From assembly GCF_014212015.1 (NCBI RefSeq), contig NZ_JACJVN010000013.1:27006-91005 (forward strand): a stretch of 64,000 nucleotides of DNA. Direction: 5' to 3'. Both the position numbers and the translations under genes were made by a program. This document shows, piece by piece, positions 53,138-62,389 of this stretch. Position 1 is the first letter of the stretch, and each line of letters opens with the position of its first letter. Source of the DNA: Cohnella lubricantis (GTDB lineage: Bacteria; Bacillota; Bacilli; Paenibacillales; Paenibacillaceae). The notes under the pieces are model-generated. The model was not told the DNA's origin. It ran no database searches and was given only the letters and a program-made list of their open reading frames with translations.

Positions 53138-53184
53138 AAAAAGCCGATTGTACTGAACATTCAAGTTCAGACAATCGGCTTTTT
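53138..53184 (-). promoter_or_regulatory. Terminator-like hairpin in the parA leader
   Basis: AAAAAGCCGATTGT (53138-53151) pairs perfectly with ACAATCGGCTTTTT (53171-53184), and inside it CTGAAC pairs with GTTCAG, giving about 20 pairs. On the minus strand it ends in TTTTT and is followed directly by the parA ribosome site. No room remains for a promoter between it and parA, so either it is an attenuator or parA starts from upstream. A TATATA-rich stretch near 53195-53205 is a possible -10. The rest of 53185-53465 shows no gene. Confidence 0.7.
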
Positions 53185-53465
53185 GAAAAGTAGTTATATA
53201 TAAAAAGAGAGCGCCCCCGACAGTGGAAGACGTTCTCCTGGATATTCCTTAATTAATGCAACACCGAAGCTCAATAAGAATATCACCAAAGGCCTGAGGT
53301 ACAGCGAACCCTTTTGTGGGCAAATAACCTCTTTCCAGTAATAAAGTCAATATCAATCTTGGAAATTGAAAATAACACTTTGTTATTCTGCCACTATACA
53401 TTAAGCACACGATAGAGCCGTGGACTTGGATTGGTCACTCACGTTATTCTTGGAGAAGCTGGTTC

Positions 53466-55493
53466 CTACAGACTTTTGTCGATTTTTTGGAATGCTTTAT
53501 TAGGTACCATAATTAATTTATATTTCCCTTCTGGAAGTTCACTAACCACTCTGCGAGTATCACTATCCTTTACGGTAATTCCAATAATTACTTGATTTTT
53601 ATTGAAGTCATTAATAATTCTAGTGAGGAATTCTTCCATGTCATTTACGACGATACTGTGTTGTGCTGGCTCGTCAAAAATTAGTATTCCAGGATGATTC
53701 CCTGAATCTTTCGAAGAAACCTGTAGTAGCGCCAAAGTAAAAGCCCAAATTGCTCTAATGTTATCACTTGCCGATGAATCGAACTTCATATCGAACCCTT
53801 CTATTGCCGGCAAATAATTTTCCTTCGAGACTTCCACCTGGTTTAAATTTGAAACACTTTTGTATCCAAATTTTCTTATATTATCAACAAAGTATTCTTG
53901 TAAATGATTGAGTTTAATCTGATCCTTCTGAGAATACTTATTCTCAGGCAATGCGGCTTTCTTCTCAAGATAATCCTTCCATCTATCTGATAAAATTTCA
54001 AGGGTAACTTTATGATTTGAATAGAAATCCAATAATTTATTTAAATTACTTATTTCGGATTCAATACTTAAACGTTTATAGACAATCGCTTCTGAATAGC
54101 TATCATTTGTCTGGTATAAATCACTACGTAACGATTTAGCCAAACTCCGAAGTTTAAATAGATTCCCTTCCAAAAGATTAATGCTGCTTTGAAATTGCTC
54201 ACTATTGCTTTTATGACTTAACATCGCAAACTCAAGCATGTCCTTCTGAGCATTTAAATGTCTTATGTTATCGTCGATACTCATAATCGGCATGTGATTC
54301 GGAAGCGGAAGTAATGTGTCTGCAATGTCTTGATGGCAAGTAGGACAAATATCTTTAGAAGTATAGAGGTCGAGCCCTGATCCGAGATTTCGAAGACGTG
54401 CAGCATCCTTATTGTTATTAATGTCCGTTTTGATGATCTCGAGATTATTTTGTAATCGCCTAATACTAATATGTTCGGAATCTAAAAGATCTCTTAGTTT
54501 AGTTATATCCCTTTCATATTCACGTATTGTTACCTCGGTTTCGTTAAGTTCGATCTGAAGCTCTTCAAAGTTATCGATTATTTTAGGTTTCAGTGCCTGC
54601 AGATCATTGTACTTTTCAGTTAAGTCATTTATGTATTCATCAATGTGTACGCCACCCTTTTGAATTGTAATCTTTGAATAATCTAAGTCAGTTAATATTT
54701 TTGGGGAAAGCGGTAGCCCTGTAATGCTGCAGGCTTCCTTTTCTACTAACAGCGTGATGTCCCTTACAACTGTAGTCCACTCTTTTTTAATATTATCTTC
54801 TTCAGAACGTAAATGATCTTTTTTTCTTTCATTATCCAGCGTATCCAAGTTTAAAATGAATTCTATCACGCGCTTCTTTGATTCTTTAATCCCAAGTATA
54901 GGCATTCCGGCTAAAATATCTGCCCAACCATGCTTTTGTTCTATAAACATCCCAGAAAATATCAATTGAAGATACAATTTCCTGACAGCATCATCTGAAG
55001 CAGGTACAAGAGGTAATTCAAAGTGTAAGAACGTTTCCAAAAAATTGTGAAAGCCCTTCTTATTATTTGCAGCGTTAGGCATATGCACATACATATCTTC
55101 CATCAGCGTATCTTGCCGGTGAATGTTTTCCATGTCTGAGTAGTAGACACTAATCAATCGATTATCCCTATTTTCCATCTTAGCTGCTCTGAAAATGGTA
55201 ATAACTTCCATACCATTGGTTATTTCCAAATATGCCCCTGATTCAAGTACAGTCCAAACATTCTCCCCTTCTTCAATAATTGATTTAAAAGCTGCGGTAA
55301 GTACCTTCTCACCGCGTCCACCAATAATCTCCTCAAATCCTAAGCAATAATAAATCATTGCAATTATCGAGCTTTTACCACGGGTATTATCATCGCTCGC
55401 AATTAGGTTCAATCCCGACTGAAACGTTTCGTCAAATCCAAAAACCTTTTCTTTTGTCTTTATTTCTATTCTTAATCTATTTATTTTCAACAT
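53466..55493 (-). CDS. SMC/Rad50-like ATPase of an ABC-three-component system
   Basis: 675 residues. An N-terminal ATPase half (Walker A-like DDNTRGKSS near 34-42), two long coiled coils (about 205-345 and 390-500) with a zinc-hook-like CPTC near 371, and a C-terminal half with Walker B ILIFDEPAQH near 615. This is the ATPase layout of the ABC-3C (DUF3732-like) conflict systems, where it probably senses foreign nucleic acid and gates an effector. GGAGG precedes the ATG. It overlaps the middle-component gene by 17 bases and is AT-rich compared with the conjugation genes. Confidence 0.82.
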   Translation of the reverse strand: MLKINRLRIEIKTKEKVFGFDETFQSGLNLIASDDNTRGKSSIIAMIYYCLGFEEIIGGRGEKVLTAAFKSIIEEGENVWTVLESGAYLEITNGMEVITIFRAAKMENRDNRLISVYYSDMENIHRQDTLMEDMYVHMPNAANNKKGFHNFLETFLHFELPLVPASDDAVRKLYLQLIFSGMFIEQKHGWADILAGMPILGIKESKKRVIEFILNLDTLDNERKKDHLRSEEDNIKKEWTTVVRDITLLVEKEACSITGLPLSPKILTDLDYSKITIQKGGVHIDEYINDLTEKYNDLQALKPKIIDNFEELQIELNETEVTIREYERDITKLRDLLDSEHISIRRLQNNLEIIKTDINNNKDAARLRNLGSGLDLYTSKDICPTCHQDIADTLLPLPNHMPIMSIDDNIRHLNAQKDMLEFAMLSHKSNSEQFQSSINLLEGNLFKLRSLAKSLRSDLYQTNDSYSEAIVYKRLSIESEISNLNKLLDFYSNHKVTLEILSDRWKDYLEKKAALPENKYSQKDQIKLNHLQEYFVDNIRKFGYKSVSNLNQVEVSKENYLPAIEGFDMKFDSSASDNIRAIWAFTLALLQVSSKDSGNHPGILIFDEPAQHSIVVNDMEEFLTRIINDFNKNQVIIGITVKDSDTRRVVSELPEGKYKLIMVPNKAFQKIDKSL

Positions 55494-55962
55494 CGGTGTA
55501 CCTCCAGAATGTTGTTAGCTCCTTGATTTTTTCTTCGGTTAGTTTATTAGACAGCAAAAATAAATACTTCTTCTCAGAGCTTAGAAGGCTTGGATCCTTC
55601 ATAATTACCTTAATGAATTCCTTTCCCTTTTTTGCAAGGCGAAACAAACCATTCTTCTGTTGATTAAATAACCCCTCAGCAATTGCATACTTCACTGCAC
55701 GGTTTACTGCTGGATCAAACCTTACGACCGTATAATTATTTGAGCCGTTATTCACAAAGTCCCACAACTTTTCCCTATCGCTAATCGTACTTAATGCATT
55801 TGCAATCATCTGTAATTTCATTAATGAGCATCCACCACGTGCATTTAATTCCAAAATAAGACTAAGCTGTGCGATCTTATAGCTAATACGGTAATTAAAC
55901 GGCACAGCATCAGGTTTAGCGTCAAATATTATCTCATCAGTAAGTACATAGTTTCTGTCCAC
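55477..55962 (-). CDS. ABC-3C middle component-like protein
   Basis: 161 residues with an all-helical, winged-helix-like pattern (YKIAQLSLILELNARGGCSLMKLQMIANAL; AVKYAIAEGLFNQQKNGLFRLAKKGKEFI). Its size and position between an effector gene and an SMC-like ATPase are those of ABC-3C middle components, which bridge the two. The start is GTG, with GGTAGGTG upstream; the gene begins four bases after the effector's stop. Confidence 0.75.
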   Translation of the reverse strand: MDRNYVLTDEIIFDAKPDAVPFNYRISYKIAQLSLILELNARGGCSLMKLQMIANALSTISDREKLWDFVNNGSNNYTVVRFDPAVNRAVKYAIAEGLFNQQKNGLFRLAKKGKEFIKVIMKDPSLLSSEKKYLFLLSNKLTEEKIKELTTFWRYTDVENK

Positions 55963-55966
55963 ATCT

Positions 55967-56920
55967 TCACCTACCCTTGAATTGCATGGAACAATCTGCT
56001 AACCAACCACTTATTAAGTCCAATTTTAATTCCATAATTGAGGCTGCATTGAGATATTTAAATTGTTGTTCTAGCTTATTTTGAAAATCATTTAGTATTT
56101 CATTGAATACTTTTGAATTCATTGAACTGTCTGAATTCATTCTGGTTATCATTTTTACTTGTTTCTTATACGACTGCTCTAGCATATGTATATCTTCGAA
56201 AACTTCCGGATAGCCCTCTCGAAGGATTCTGAGAATCTCTAGTCCGTTAATATACGCTTCGATATACATATTGACTAGATCATTAAAGTCCTCATCCGAC
56301 TCATCAACGTCCCCCATTACAGCCTTTACCTTTCGTTTAATGTTTGCAGCCTTTTCCGAATCACACTTGGACCAATCTGGCTTACCCACATGAAATATAG
56401 CAAAATTTAGTTTAACGTCGGTGATTGTAGTTCTAATAATCCGAGAAATCTCGACCTTAAAATCCTCGGCTGTCTTGATTATGATTGCAAAACCATCATC
56501 AATATAGTCATAGGCCTTGGGATTGTTTTTCTTTAGAGCAAGTACTTCTTTCCTCTTCGTCTCCGCATGTGCCACTATCCTAGAATCTTTAAATCTCGGA
56601 ACAACAAAATGCCACTCCTTAATATTTAGTACCCCTAATTCCTTTAAGCGCGTTGCATACTGCAAAGAGACTAGTTTTTTAATATCTTTTGTCATTTTGT
56701 CTCTCAAATGATTATGCAGTTCATCATCTGAATACTCCCGTTCCGGACAATAACATTGATAAACTCTTCCCGTTCGAGTGAATCCCTCAATCCCTCCGTC
56801 TCCACCATGAACTGCCGGTATTTCGGTAAAATGTTCATCGTGGTATTTCATCCTGAAACATGATTTGCAAAGTTCTTCCCAAGCGTCACCCGTCAGATAG
56901 CTATCTATGAATTCTAGCAT
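55967..56920 (-). CDS. Restriction-nuclease-like effector of the ABC-3C operon
   Basis: 317 residues. The N-terminus has a restriction-endonuclease-like core: DAWEELCKSCFRMKYH, then HGGDGGIEGFTRTGRVYQCYCPE, where the Asp/Glu of GGDGGIEG and the following QCY strand correspond to the D-QxK pattern of Mrr/HsdR-type nucleases, although the usual Lys is Tyr here. A helical C-terminal half (about 180-317) would bind the partners. ATG 56920 follows GAGGTG by five bases. Expected to cut DNA, either invading or host, on activation by the ATPase (inference). Confidence 0.75.
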   Translation of the reverse strand: MLEFIDSYLTGDAWEELCKSCFRMKYHDEHFTEIPAVHGGDGGIEGFTRTGRVYQCYCPEREYSDDELHNHLRDKMTKDIKKLVSLQYATRLKELGVLNIKEWHFVVPRFKDSRIVAHAETKRKEVLALKKNNPKAYDYIDDGFAIIIKTAEDFKVEISRIIRTTITDVKLNFAIFHVGKPDWSKCDSEKAANIKRKVKAVMGDVDESDEDFNDLVNMYIEAYINGLEILRILREGYPEVFEDIHMLEQSYKKQVKMITRMNSDSSMNSKVFNEILNDFQNKLEQQFKYLNAASIMELKLDLISGWLADCSMQFKGR

Positions 56921-57126
56921 CAAGGCACCTCACCAAAAATTGAAATAGAAATCGAACTGCTCAAATCGGAATGGTTTTGTAGAGCACATATGTCCACCAT
57001 AAAAGTCATGGAAGACGAGCTATATTTAACTTTAGCCAAATGAAATGGCGCATAAATTTTTAGGATTACGACTTCCTCGCTACCGAAAAACATACGATCG
57101 TCAACCCTAAGGGATTCAATACGAAT
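56920..57126 (-). CDS. Possible small gene with an ATT start before the defence operon
   Basis: A 68-codon frame with no ATG near its beginning. AAAGGGAGGAGG stands seven bases before an ATT codon at 57126, and the stop overlaps the effector ATG (TGATG), suggesting coupling. The product would be beta-rich: RIESLRVDDRMFFGSEEV, VILKIYAPFHLAKVKYSS. The family is unknown. An internal ATG at codon 12 is an alternative start. The ATT start is rare, so confidence is low. Confidence 0.35.
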   Translation of the reverse strand: MRIESLRVDDRMFFGSEEVVILKIYAPFHLAKVKYSSSSMTFMVDICALQNHSDLSSSISISIFGEVP

Positions 57127-57661
57127 AAAATTTCCTCCTCCCTTTAATGCATATCGGGAAAACGAACGTTGAGGTCAGCCTGCCATTAGGAAATTTTTAC
57201 TTAGACTTATTTCCTATTTTAATTGCTAATGTTACTAAACGAAACCGAAAAATTGACAAAAAAGTTCTTGAATTGCATGTTCTTGTCCCTACATATTTTT
57301 GTCCATGCAAGTTCTTTCTCCCAAACCTCATTACTTCAGCCTACCGGCATGTTGTAACTCGACTGTTTGCTTGGATATCCTGCTAGATCGCAACGTACTA
57401 ACGCTTCGCCAGATTATAAAAAAGAAAACACCGCAATATAAAGGGTGTTCTCTTGTATATTCATATGTTGCAGCTACTCCATTTTCGAAGCTGATCCGTT
57501 AACTTATTCCTATGAATTCAACATATCTACGCACCCGACATCCAAATCCAGGTCCAAAACGACGGAAACCTCAATTTTATCTTTGAGCACCTTATTTTTG
57601 AAGTCGCTGCCGTCTGCCGTGAAAGTCATAAAACGCACAAAGTGTTGAAAATAAAGGATTT
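57127..57661. other. AT-rich junction between defence operon and chromosome
   Basis: 535 bases without a supported gene. It contains a minus-strand terminator (57416-57452). Base composition is AT-rich up to the last codons of rlmCD and changes sharply to GC-rich at about 57690-57710, which marks the probable end of the element. No integrase and no tRNA gene are present. Confidence 0.5.
57416..57452 (-). terminator. Terminator downstream of rlmCD
   Basis: On the minus strand GAGAACACC pairs with GGTGTTTTC (one wobble), followed by TTTTTT. It lies about 210 bases beyond rlmCD and would stop chromosomal read-through from entering the element. Confidence 0.7.
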
Positions 57662-59269
57662 CTACGTATCGATTCGTTGCATTCCTATTACGCACTCCAC
57701 ATGCCCCGTATGCGGGAACATATCGACCGGCTGCGCCTCCACTCTGCGGTAGCCGCCATCCTCCAGCACGCGCAAGTCCCGCGCCAGCGTGGACGGGTTG
57801 CACGACACGTACACGATGCGCTGCGGGCGCAGCTGGAGCATCGTGTCGAGCAGGCGCGGATCGCAGCCTTTGCGCGGCGGGTCGACGACGATGACGTCGG
57901 GCGACACGCCGCCGGCTTGCCAGCGCGGCAGCACGTCTTCGGCGGCGCCGACAGCGAAGTCGGCGTTCGCGATGCCGTTAAGCGACGCGTTGCGGCGAGC
58001 GTCCTCGATCGCTTCGGGGACGATCTCGACGCCATAGACGCGGCGCGCGTGCCTGGCGAGGAACAGGGTGATCGTTCCGATGCCGCAGTAGGCGTCGATC
58101 ACCGTCTCCCCGCCGGTGAGGGCAGCGTACTTCAGAGCGGCGCCGTACAGCCGCTCGGTCTGCTGCGGATTCACTTGGAAGAAGGAGCGCGCCGAGATCG
58201 CGAAGCGGATATCCCCGATCTCGTCATAGATGACGTCGCGTCCCCAGAGGACGCGCGTCTCATCGCCGAACACAATAGAAGCGCGCGACGTGTTCACGTT
58301 CTGGCAGATGCTAGCGACACCCGGCACCTGCTCGCGCACAAGCGCGACCAGCTCGTCCTCATGCGGCAGATCCCGGCCGTTCGTGATGAGCACGACCATG
58401 CGCTCGCCGGTCGCCTCCGCGTGGCGGACAACGACATGGCGCAGTAAGCCGCGACCGGTCCCCCGGTCGTAAGAGCTCCAGCCGAGCGAACGCGCGATGC
58501 GCTTCACCACTCGCACGGTCTCTTCGTTCGGCTCCTGCTGGATGAGGCAGACGTCCATATCGACGATGTCGTGGCTGCCCTGCTCGAAGAAGCCGCCGAT
58601 CAGGCCGCCTTCCACGGAAGCCGACATGCCGATTGGCACCTGCGCCTTGTTGCGGTAACGCCAAGGCTCGTCCATACCGATCGTCGGATGGACGAGCACG
58701 GGGGGACGCGTGGCCGGCGGCGGGCCAACGCTATCAGCCGAGGCATCCGAGGTATCCGTGGCCGCCAACTCGACATCCCCCATCGCCACCGGCAGCTTCC
58801 CGATCCGCGCCAGGTTGTCCGCGACGAGCTGCCGCTTCCAGCGCAGCTGCGCCGCATAGTCCCAATGCTGCAGCTGGCAGCCGCCGCACAGCTCATAGAT
58901 CGCGCACGGCGCCGCTATTCGGTCAGCGCTCGCCTCCAGCAGCTCCGCCAGCCGAGCGCGGCCGAACGACTTGCCGACGCTCGAGACCTCCGCGCGAACG
59001 CGATCCCCCGGCACCGCGCCGCGCACGAAGAGGGTGTAGCCTTCTACCCGGCCCACCCCTTCGCCTTCATGCGTCAGTCCGATTATCTCGACATCGACGC
59101 GATCGCCAACCTGCACCGGCAGGCCGGCAATCGCCGCCGCCTGCTGCCGCCGCTCCCCGCCCCTGCCGCGGGCAGATCCCGCGCCTGTTGCGAAGCCGCC
59201 TTTGCCGCCGTGCCGATTCCGGTCCGCCTGCTGCCGCTCCCTGCCCTTGCCTTGCTTCCGATCCTTCAA
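57662..59269 (-). CDS. rlmCD: 23S rRNA (uracil-5-)-methyltransferase, RlmCD/TrmA family
   Basis: 535 residues from the TTG at 59269, where GGGGAG lies six bases upstream. A Lys/Arg-rich N-terminus (about 1-45) precedes a TRAM domain (VGDRVDVEIIGLTHEGEGVGRV), a [4Fe-4S] site (CAIYELCGGCQ), the SAM-binding VIDAYCGIGTI, VVDPPRKG, and the catalytic Cys in VYVSCNPSTLARDL. It modifies uridines of 23S rRNA. The last codons after HVECV turn AT-rich, as if the 3' end had been supplied by the integrated element. dgkB is next, as in B. subtilis. Confidence 0.9.
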   Translation of the reverse strand: MKDRKQGKGRERQQADRNRHGGKGGFATGAGSARGRGGERRQQAAAIAGLPVQVGDRVDVEIIGLTHEGEGVGRVEGYTLFVRGAVPGDRVRAEVSSVGKSFGRARLAELLEASADRIAAPCAIYELCGGCQLQHWDYAAQLRWKRQLVADNLARIGKLPVAMGDVELAATDTSDASADSVGPPPATRPPVLVHPTIGMDEPWRYRNKAQVPIGMSASVEGGLIGGFFEQGSHDIVDMDVCLIQQEPNEETVRVVKRIARSLGWSSYDRGTGRGLLRHVVVRHAEATGERMVVLITNGRDLPHEDELVALVREQVPGVASICQNVNTSRASIVFGDETRVLWGRDVIYDEIGDIRFAISARSFFQVNPQQTERLYGAALKYAALTGGETVIDAYCGIGTITLFLARHARRVYGVEIVPEAIEDARRNASLNGIANADFAVGAAEDVLPRWQAGGVSPDVIVVDPPRKGCDPRLLDTMLQLRPQRIVYVSCNPSTLARDLRVLEDGGYRRVEAQPVDMFPHTGHVECVIGMQRIDT

Positions 59270-59280
59270 TCGTGACTCCC

Positions 59281-60201
59281 CTATCTCCGGTAAGACGATT
59301 CGCCGTTCTCGTCGACCAGAACGCGAATGTGCGCCGGCAGCACCTGGAACGAGCACGGCAGCTCGCCCCCGAGCTCCCCGTCCAGGTTGAGCTGCACACG
59401 GTCGTCCGTCTCAACGGACAGCTTATTCGTCTGAAAATAAATCATATGCGAGTCGTTCAGATGATCGCCGCGCATCACCGCCATCGACGCCAGCCGGATC
59501 ATCTCGGCGAGATTGCACTTCTTCATGAGCAGGACGTCGAACATCCCGTCGTCCGTCTTCGCCTGCGGCGCCAGCTTCTCGAAGCCGGCGACCGTATGCG
59601 TGTTGGCGATCAGGAAGAGCATGAACTCGCCCTCGAAGTCGCCTACGCCTTCCGCCGACAGCTTCAGGCGCGTCGGCCGGAAATTCACGATTTTCTCAAA
59701 ACCCTTCACATAATAAGCGAGCTGTCCGATCATCGTCTTCAGCTTGCTGGGCACTTCGTAGGATAAGTCCGTCAGGAAGCCGCCGCCCGCAATGTTCATG
59801 AAGTACTTGCCGTCCGCGATCCCCAGGTCCACCGGCTTCGAATGGCCGCGTACGATCAGATCCACCGCGTTCTGCCAACGCTTCGGTATGCCGAGCGCAC
59901 GCGCGAAGTCGTTCGACGTCCCCATCGGCAGCACGCCGAGCGCCGGCCGCCTCTCGTGCCCGCTGATTCCGTTCACCACTTCGTTCAACGTGCCGTCTCC
60001 GCCGGCCGCGATAATAAGATCGAACCCCCGCTCAATCGCTTCGGAAGCGGCGAGTATCGCATCCCCCTTCGCTTCCGTGGCGTGGCACGACGTCTCGATG
60101 CCGCCTTTCTCCAGACGCTGGAGAATGAGCGGCAGCCTCCTCCGTATCTCTTCTCTGCCGGAGGTCGGATTATAAATTAACCGAGCCCTAATTCTCTCCA
60201 A
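59281..60201 (-). CDS. dgkB: Diacylglycerol/lipid kinase, DgkB/YegS family
   Basis: 306 residues. NPTSGRE near the N-terminus, the nucleotide-binding GGDGTLNEVVNG (about 72-83), and GVLPMGTSNDFARALGIP are the signatures of the DAGK catalytic family. It recycles diacylglycerol to phosphatidic acid for lipoteichoic acid and phospholipid synthesis. The start is TTG with GGGGGAG upstream; it overlaps the preceding gene by 14 bases. Adjacency to rlmCD is conserved in Bacillales. Confidence 0.9.
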   Translation of the reverse strand: MERIRARLIYNPTSGREEIRRRLPLILQRLEKGGIETSCHATEAKGDAILAASEAIERGFDLIIAAGGDGTLNEVVNGISGHERRPALGVLPMGTSNDFARALGIPKRWQNAVDLIVRGHSKPVDLGIADGKYFMNIAGGGFLTDLSYEVPSKLKTMIGQLAYYVKGFEKIVNFRPTRLKLSAEGVGDFEGEFMLFLIANTHTVAGFEKLAPQAKTDDGMFDVLLMKKCNLAEMIRLASMAVMRGDHLNDSHMIYFQTNKLSVETDDRVQLNLDGELGGELPCSFQVLPAHIRVLVDENGESSYRR

Positions 60202-61009
60202 CTTGCTCCCCCTCTTTGCCCTTCACCGCAACTTCCTGCAGCCATTCGGCCGCCTGCCTAACGATCCATTCCCCCACCTTCGGGTGAGGAATGAGCGAGC
60301 CCGGCGTGTACTCGCAGCCCAGCCCCGCGAGCCGCTTCGGGATGACCGCCGATGTGAAGTACCCCTCGCTGATGAACACCGGCACCGCCTGCACCCGCTC
60401 GACTCTCGCGGCAGCGCCGCGCTCATGCAGCGCCCGCACTCGCGCTGCCGCCTCGTCCGGCCGCAGCAAGGCCGCATCCGCAGCCGCGTACCCGCCTAGC
60501 TCCGCCATCCGCCGAGCCAAGCCGAGCAGCCCCCGCTTCCACTCGTCGTAGAACCAAGGCTCCTCGCTGCCGTGGCCGATCAGCAGCAGACCGGTCCGCG
60601 CCCGCTCCGCCGCGCTCATGTCCCGCGCCGCCTTATCGAGCAGCGCCTCCGCGATCTCCGGGTCGTCCGCGATCGGACGCCCGTACGTCAGCTGCATCCC
60701 AACGCGCAGCCGCTTCAGATCCGTCGGCCGCCGCGGCTCGTCATAGGCGCCGAGCGCCCACCCGATCTCATCGACGTGGACGCTGCCTGATGACACGAAC
60801 AGCGGCACTGCCAGCAAGTGCGTCACGCCCATCTGCTCCAACCGGTCGATTCCGTCTTGAATGAGCCTGCCCTCCACCAATTCCAGATAGGCGCCCTCCA
60901 CCGGAATGCCCGCCAGCGCTTCGCGAACGCCGCGGATCGTATCGTCCACTCGGGACACCCAGCGCTCCTCGCGGGAGCCGTGGCTGATAACCAATATGCC
61001 GGGCTTCAC
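60188..61009 (-). CDS. CbiX/SirB-type chelatase
   Basis: 273 residues. Two CbiX-like halves: the first opens with GILVISHGSREERW, the second with GLLLIGHGSEEPWF, each supplying a metal-binding His. Further motifs are VPLFVSSGSVHVDEIG and VPVFISEGYFTSAVIP. Members insert Co or Fe into sirohydrochlorin. No other cobalamin or siroheme genes are nearby, so the substrate is uncertain. GTG 61009 is chosen, with GGTGAG six bases upstream. Confidence 0.85.
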   Translation of the reverse strand: MKPGILVISHGSREERWVSRVDDTIRGVREALAGIPVEGAYLELVEGRLIQDGIDRLEQMGVTHLLAVPLFVSSGSVHVDEIGWALGAYDEPRRPTDLKRLRVGMQLTYGRPIADDPEIAEALLDKAARDMSAAERARTGLLLIGHGSEEPWFYDEWKRGLLGLARRMAELGGYAAADAALLRPDEAAARVRALHERGAAARVERVQAVPVFISEGYFTSAVIPKRLAGLGCEYTPGSLIPHPKVGEWIVRQAAEWLQEVAVKGKEGEQVGEN

Positions 61010-61161
61010 GAAGGTCTCACCCCATCTTGCGTCCGCTCTCGAATGCTTACTCATTCCATGCTATCCAATCGTTAGGGCAATGTCAACGCGGCCGCCCCGC
61101 ACCTCAAGGCATTCCGCCTCATAAGAAAAAGGAGGCTCCAAATGGCCTCCTTCCTTCGTGT

Positions 61162-61494
61162 CTATTCTTTAGATGCCGATGCCGGGCCGGCTTCGTCGCC
61201 GCCATAGCGGCCGAGCCGCTCGAGCGCCATTCGGTAACCGTCGTTGCCGTAGTTCAAGCAGCGCTTCACGCGCGAGATCGTCGCCGTGCTGGCCCCCGTC
61301 TCGGATTCAATCTGATTATAAGTATTGCCTTTGCCGAGCATCCGAGCCACTTCGAGCCGTTGGGACAGCGATTGAATCTCATTCACCGTGCACAGGTCAT
61401 CGAAGAACACATAGCACTCCTCGATATCCTTCAACGTCAAGATCGCTTCAAACAGCTGATCAATCGACTTATCATTCAGCTTCTTCAACTGCAT
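61162..61494 (-). CDS. yerC: YerC/TrpR-like transcriptional regulator
   Basis: 110 residues from MQLKKLNDKSIDQLFEAI with AAAGGTGG upstream. A TrpR-superfamily helix-turn-helix is clear: LTVNEIQSLSQRLEVARML-like segment TVNEIQSLSQRLEVARM, then TYNQIESETGASTATISRVKRCL. The protein is conserved in Bacillales; its target is not established. Confidence 0.85.
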   Translation of the reverse strand: MQLKKLNDKSIDQLFEAILTLKDIEECYVFFDDLCTVNEIQSLSQRLEVARMLGKGNTYNQIESETGASTATISRVKRCLNYGNDGYRMALERLGRYGGDEAGPASASKE

Positions 61495-61783
61495 AATGGG
61501 CTTCCACCTTTGTCCGGATTTCGGACTCGCGATATATTTTACGACCATTATACTTCATCTGATGAATTTATTCAATCTTCACCGCATTAACGCTTTATAG
61601 GGTGAAAATGATACGTGCTCCGCGACCCGGCGCAAGCCCCGCCGATCCATGCAACTCGCCCCGCGACCAGGCATCCGCCTGGTACCGGGCATTCGTCCAT
61701 GCACAATCGCCCCTCCGCACATAACCTATATCAAGCGTACCGGCTCTCCATTCTATTATAACGAAGGGTGTGACATAGAAGCT

Positions 61784-62260
61784 ATGGATCAATCCGGACT
61801 CCCAGGCATGCGCGGCTGGACTCCCAACCAGGGCGGCAGTCCGCCGCCTCAGGGCACGTATCCGGGGATCGGAGATCCGTTCGCGGGTCCTCCGGCCCTC
61901 TACAATCCGGTGCAGGTCCTCCCGCCGACGACCATCCAATCGACGCCGACGCCGGCCGCTCCCGCCAAGGGCGGCGGCCTCAGCTCGATGATCAACTTCA
62001 ATGAGATCAAGGGCATGGTCGAGCGGATGGGCGGCATCGACGGCATTCTAGCGAACGTAGGCAAGCTTCAGAAAATCATGGCGACAATGCAGCAGATGGC
62101 GCCGGTGCTGCGGCTGCTCATCGGCAAGGGAACCGCCGGCACCGCTGCGGCGGACGAATCCGACGGCGTCCGTCCGCGCAAGCGGCGGCGCACCGGCAAG
62201 AGCCGCACGCGCACGGGCGGCCATTCGCGCCGCCGCACCGGCACGCGCCGGCGGCGGTGA
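61784..62260 (+). CDS. Proline/glycine-rich protein with basic tail, YqfQ/VrrA-like
   Basis: 158 residues from MDQSGLPGMRGW. A Pro/Gly-rich N-terminus, a helical middle (INFNEIKGMVERMGGIDGILANVGKLQKIMATMQQMAPVLRLLIG), and an Arg-rich tail. The shape resembles the YqfQ/VrrA proteins of Bacillales, spore-associated in some species; the assignment is weak. The ribosome site is poor, so the start is uncertain. It is transcribed toward the serS leader. Confidence 0.55.
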   Translation: MDQSGLPGMRGWTPNQGGSPPPQGTYPGIGDPFAGPPALYNPVQVLPPTTIQSTPTPAAPAKGGGLSSMINFNEIKGMVERMGGIDGILANVGKLQKIMATMQQMAPVLRLLIGKGTAGTAAADESDGVRPRKRRRTGKSRTRTGGHSRRRTGTRRRR

Positions 62261-62389
62261 TCGGCGACGGCTAACGGGTAGAGTAGACACGATACGATGT
62301 GCCGGCGGCGCAGCAAGCTTTTGCAGGGGCATGCGAGGGCTTGCGCTGCCGGCCGCGTTCGGCTATACTATTGCTCAAATTCCATATCG

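Noticed and set aside
57147..57386. 79-residue plus-strand frame in the junction region
   Set aside because: No ribosome site, no family, and overlaps the probable leader of the defence operon.
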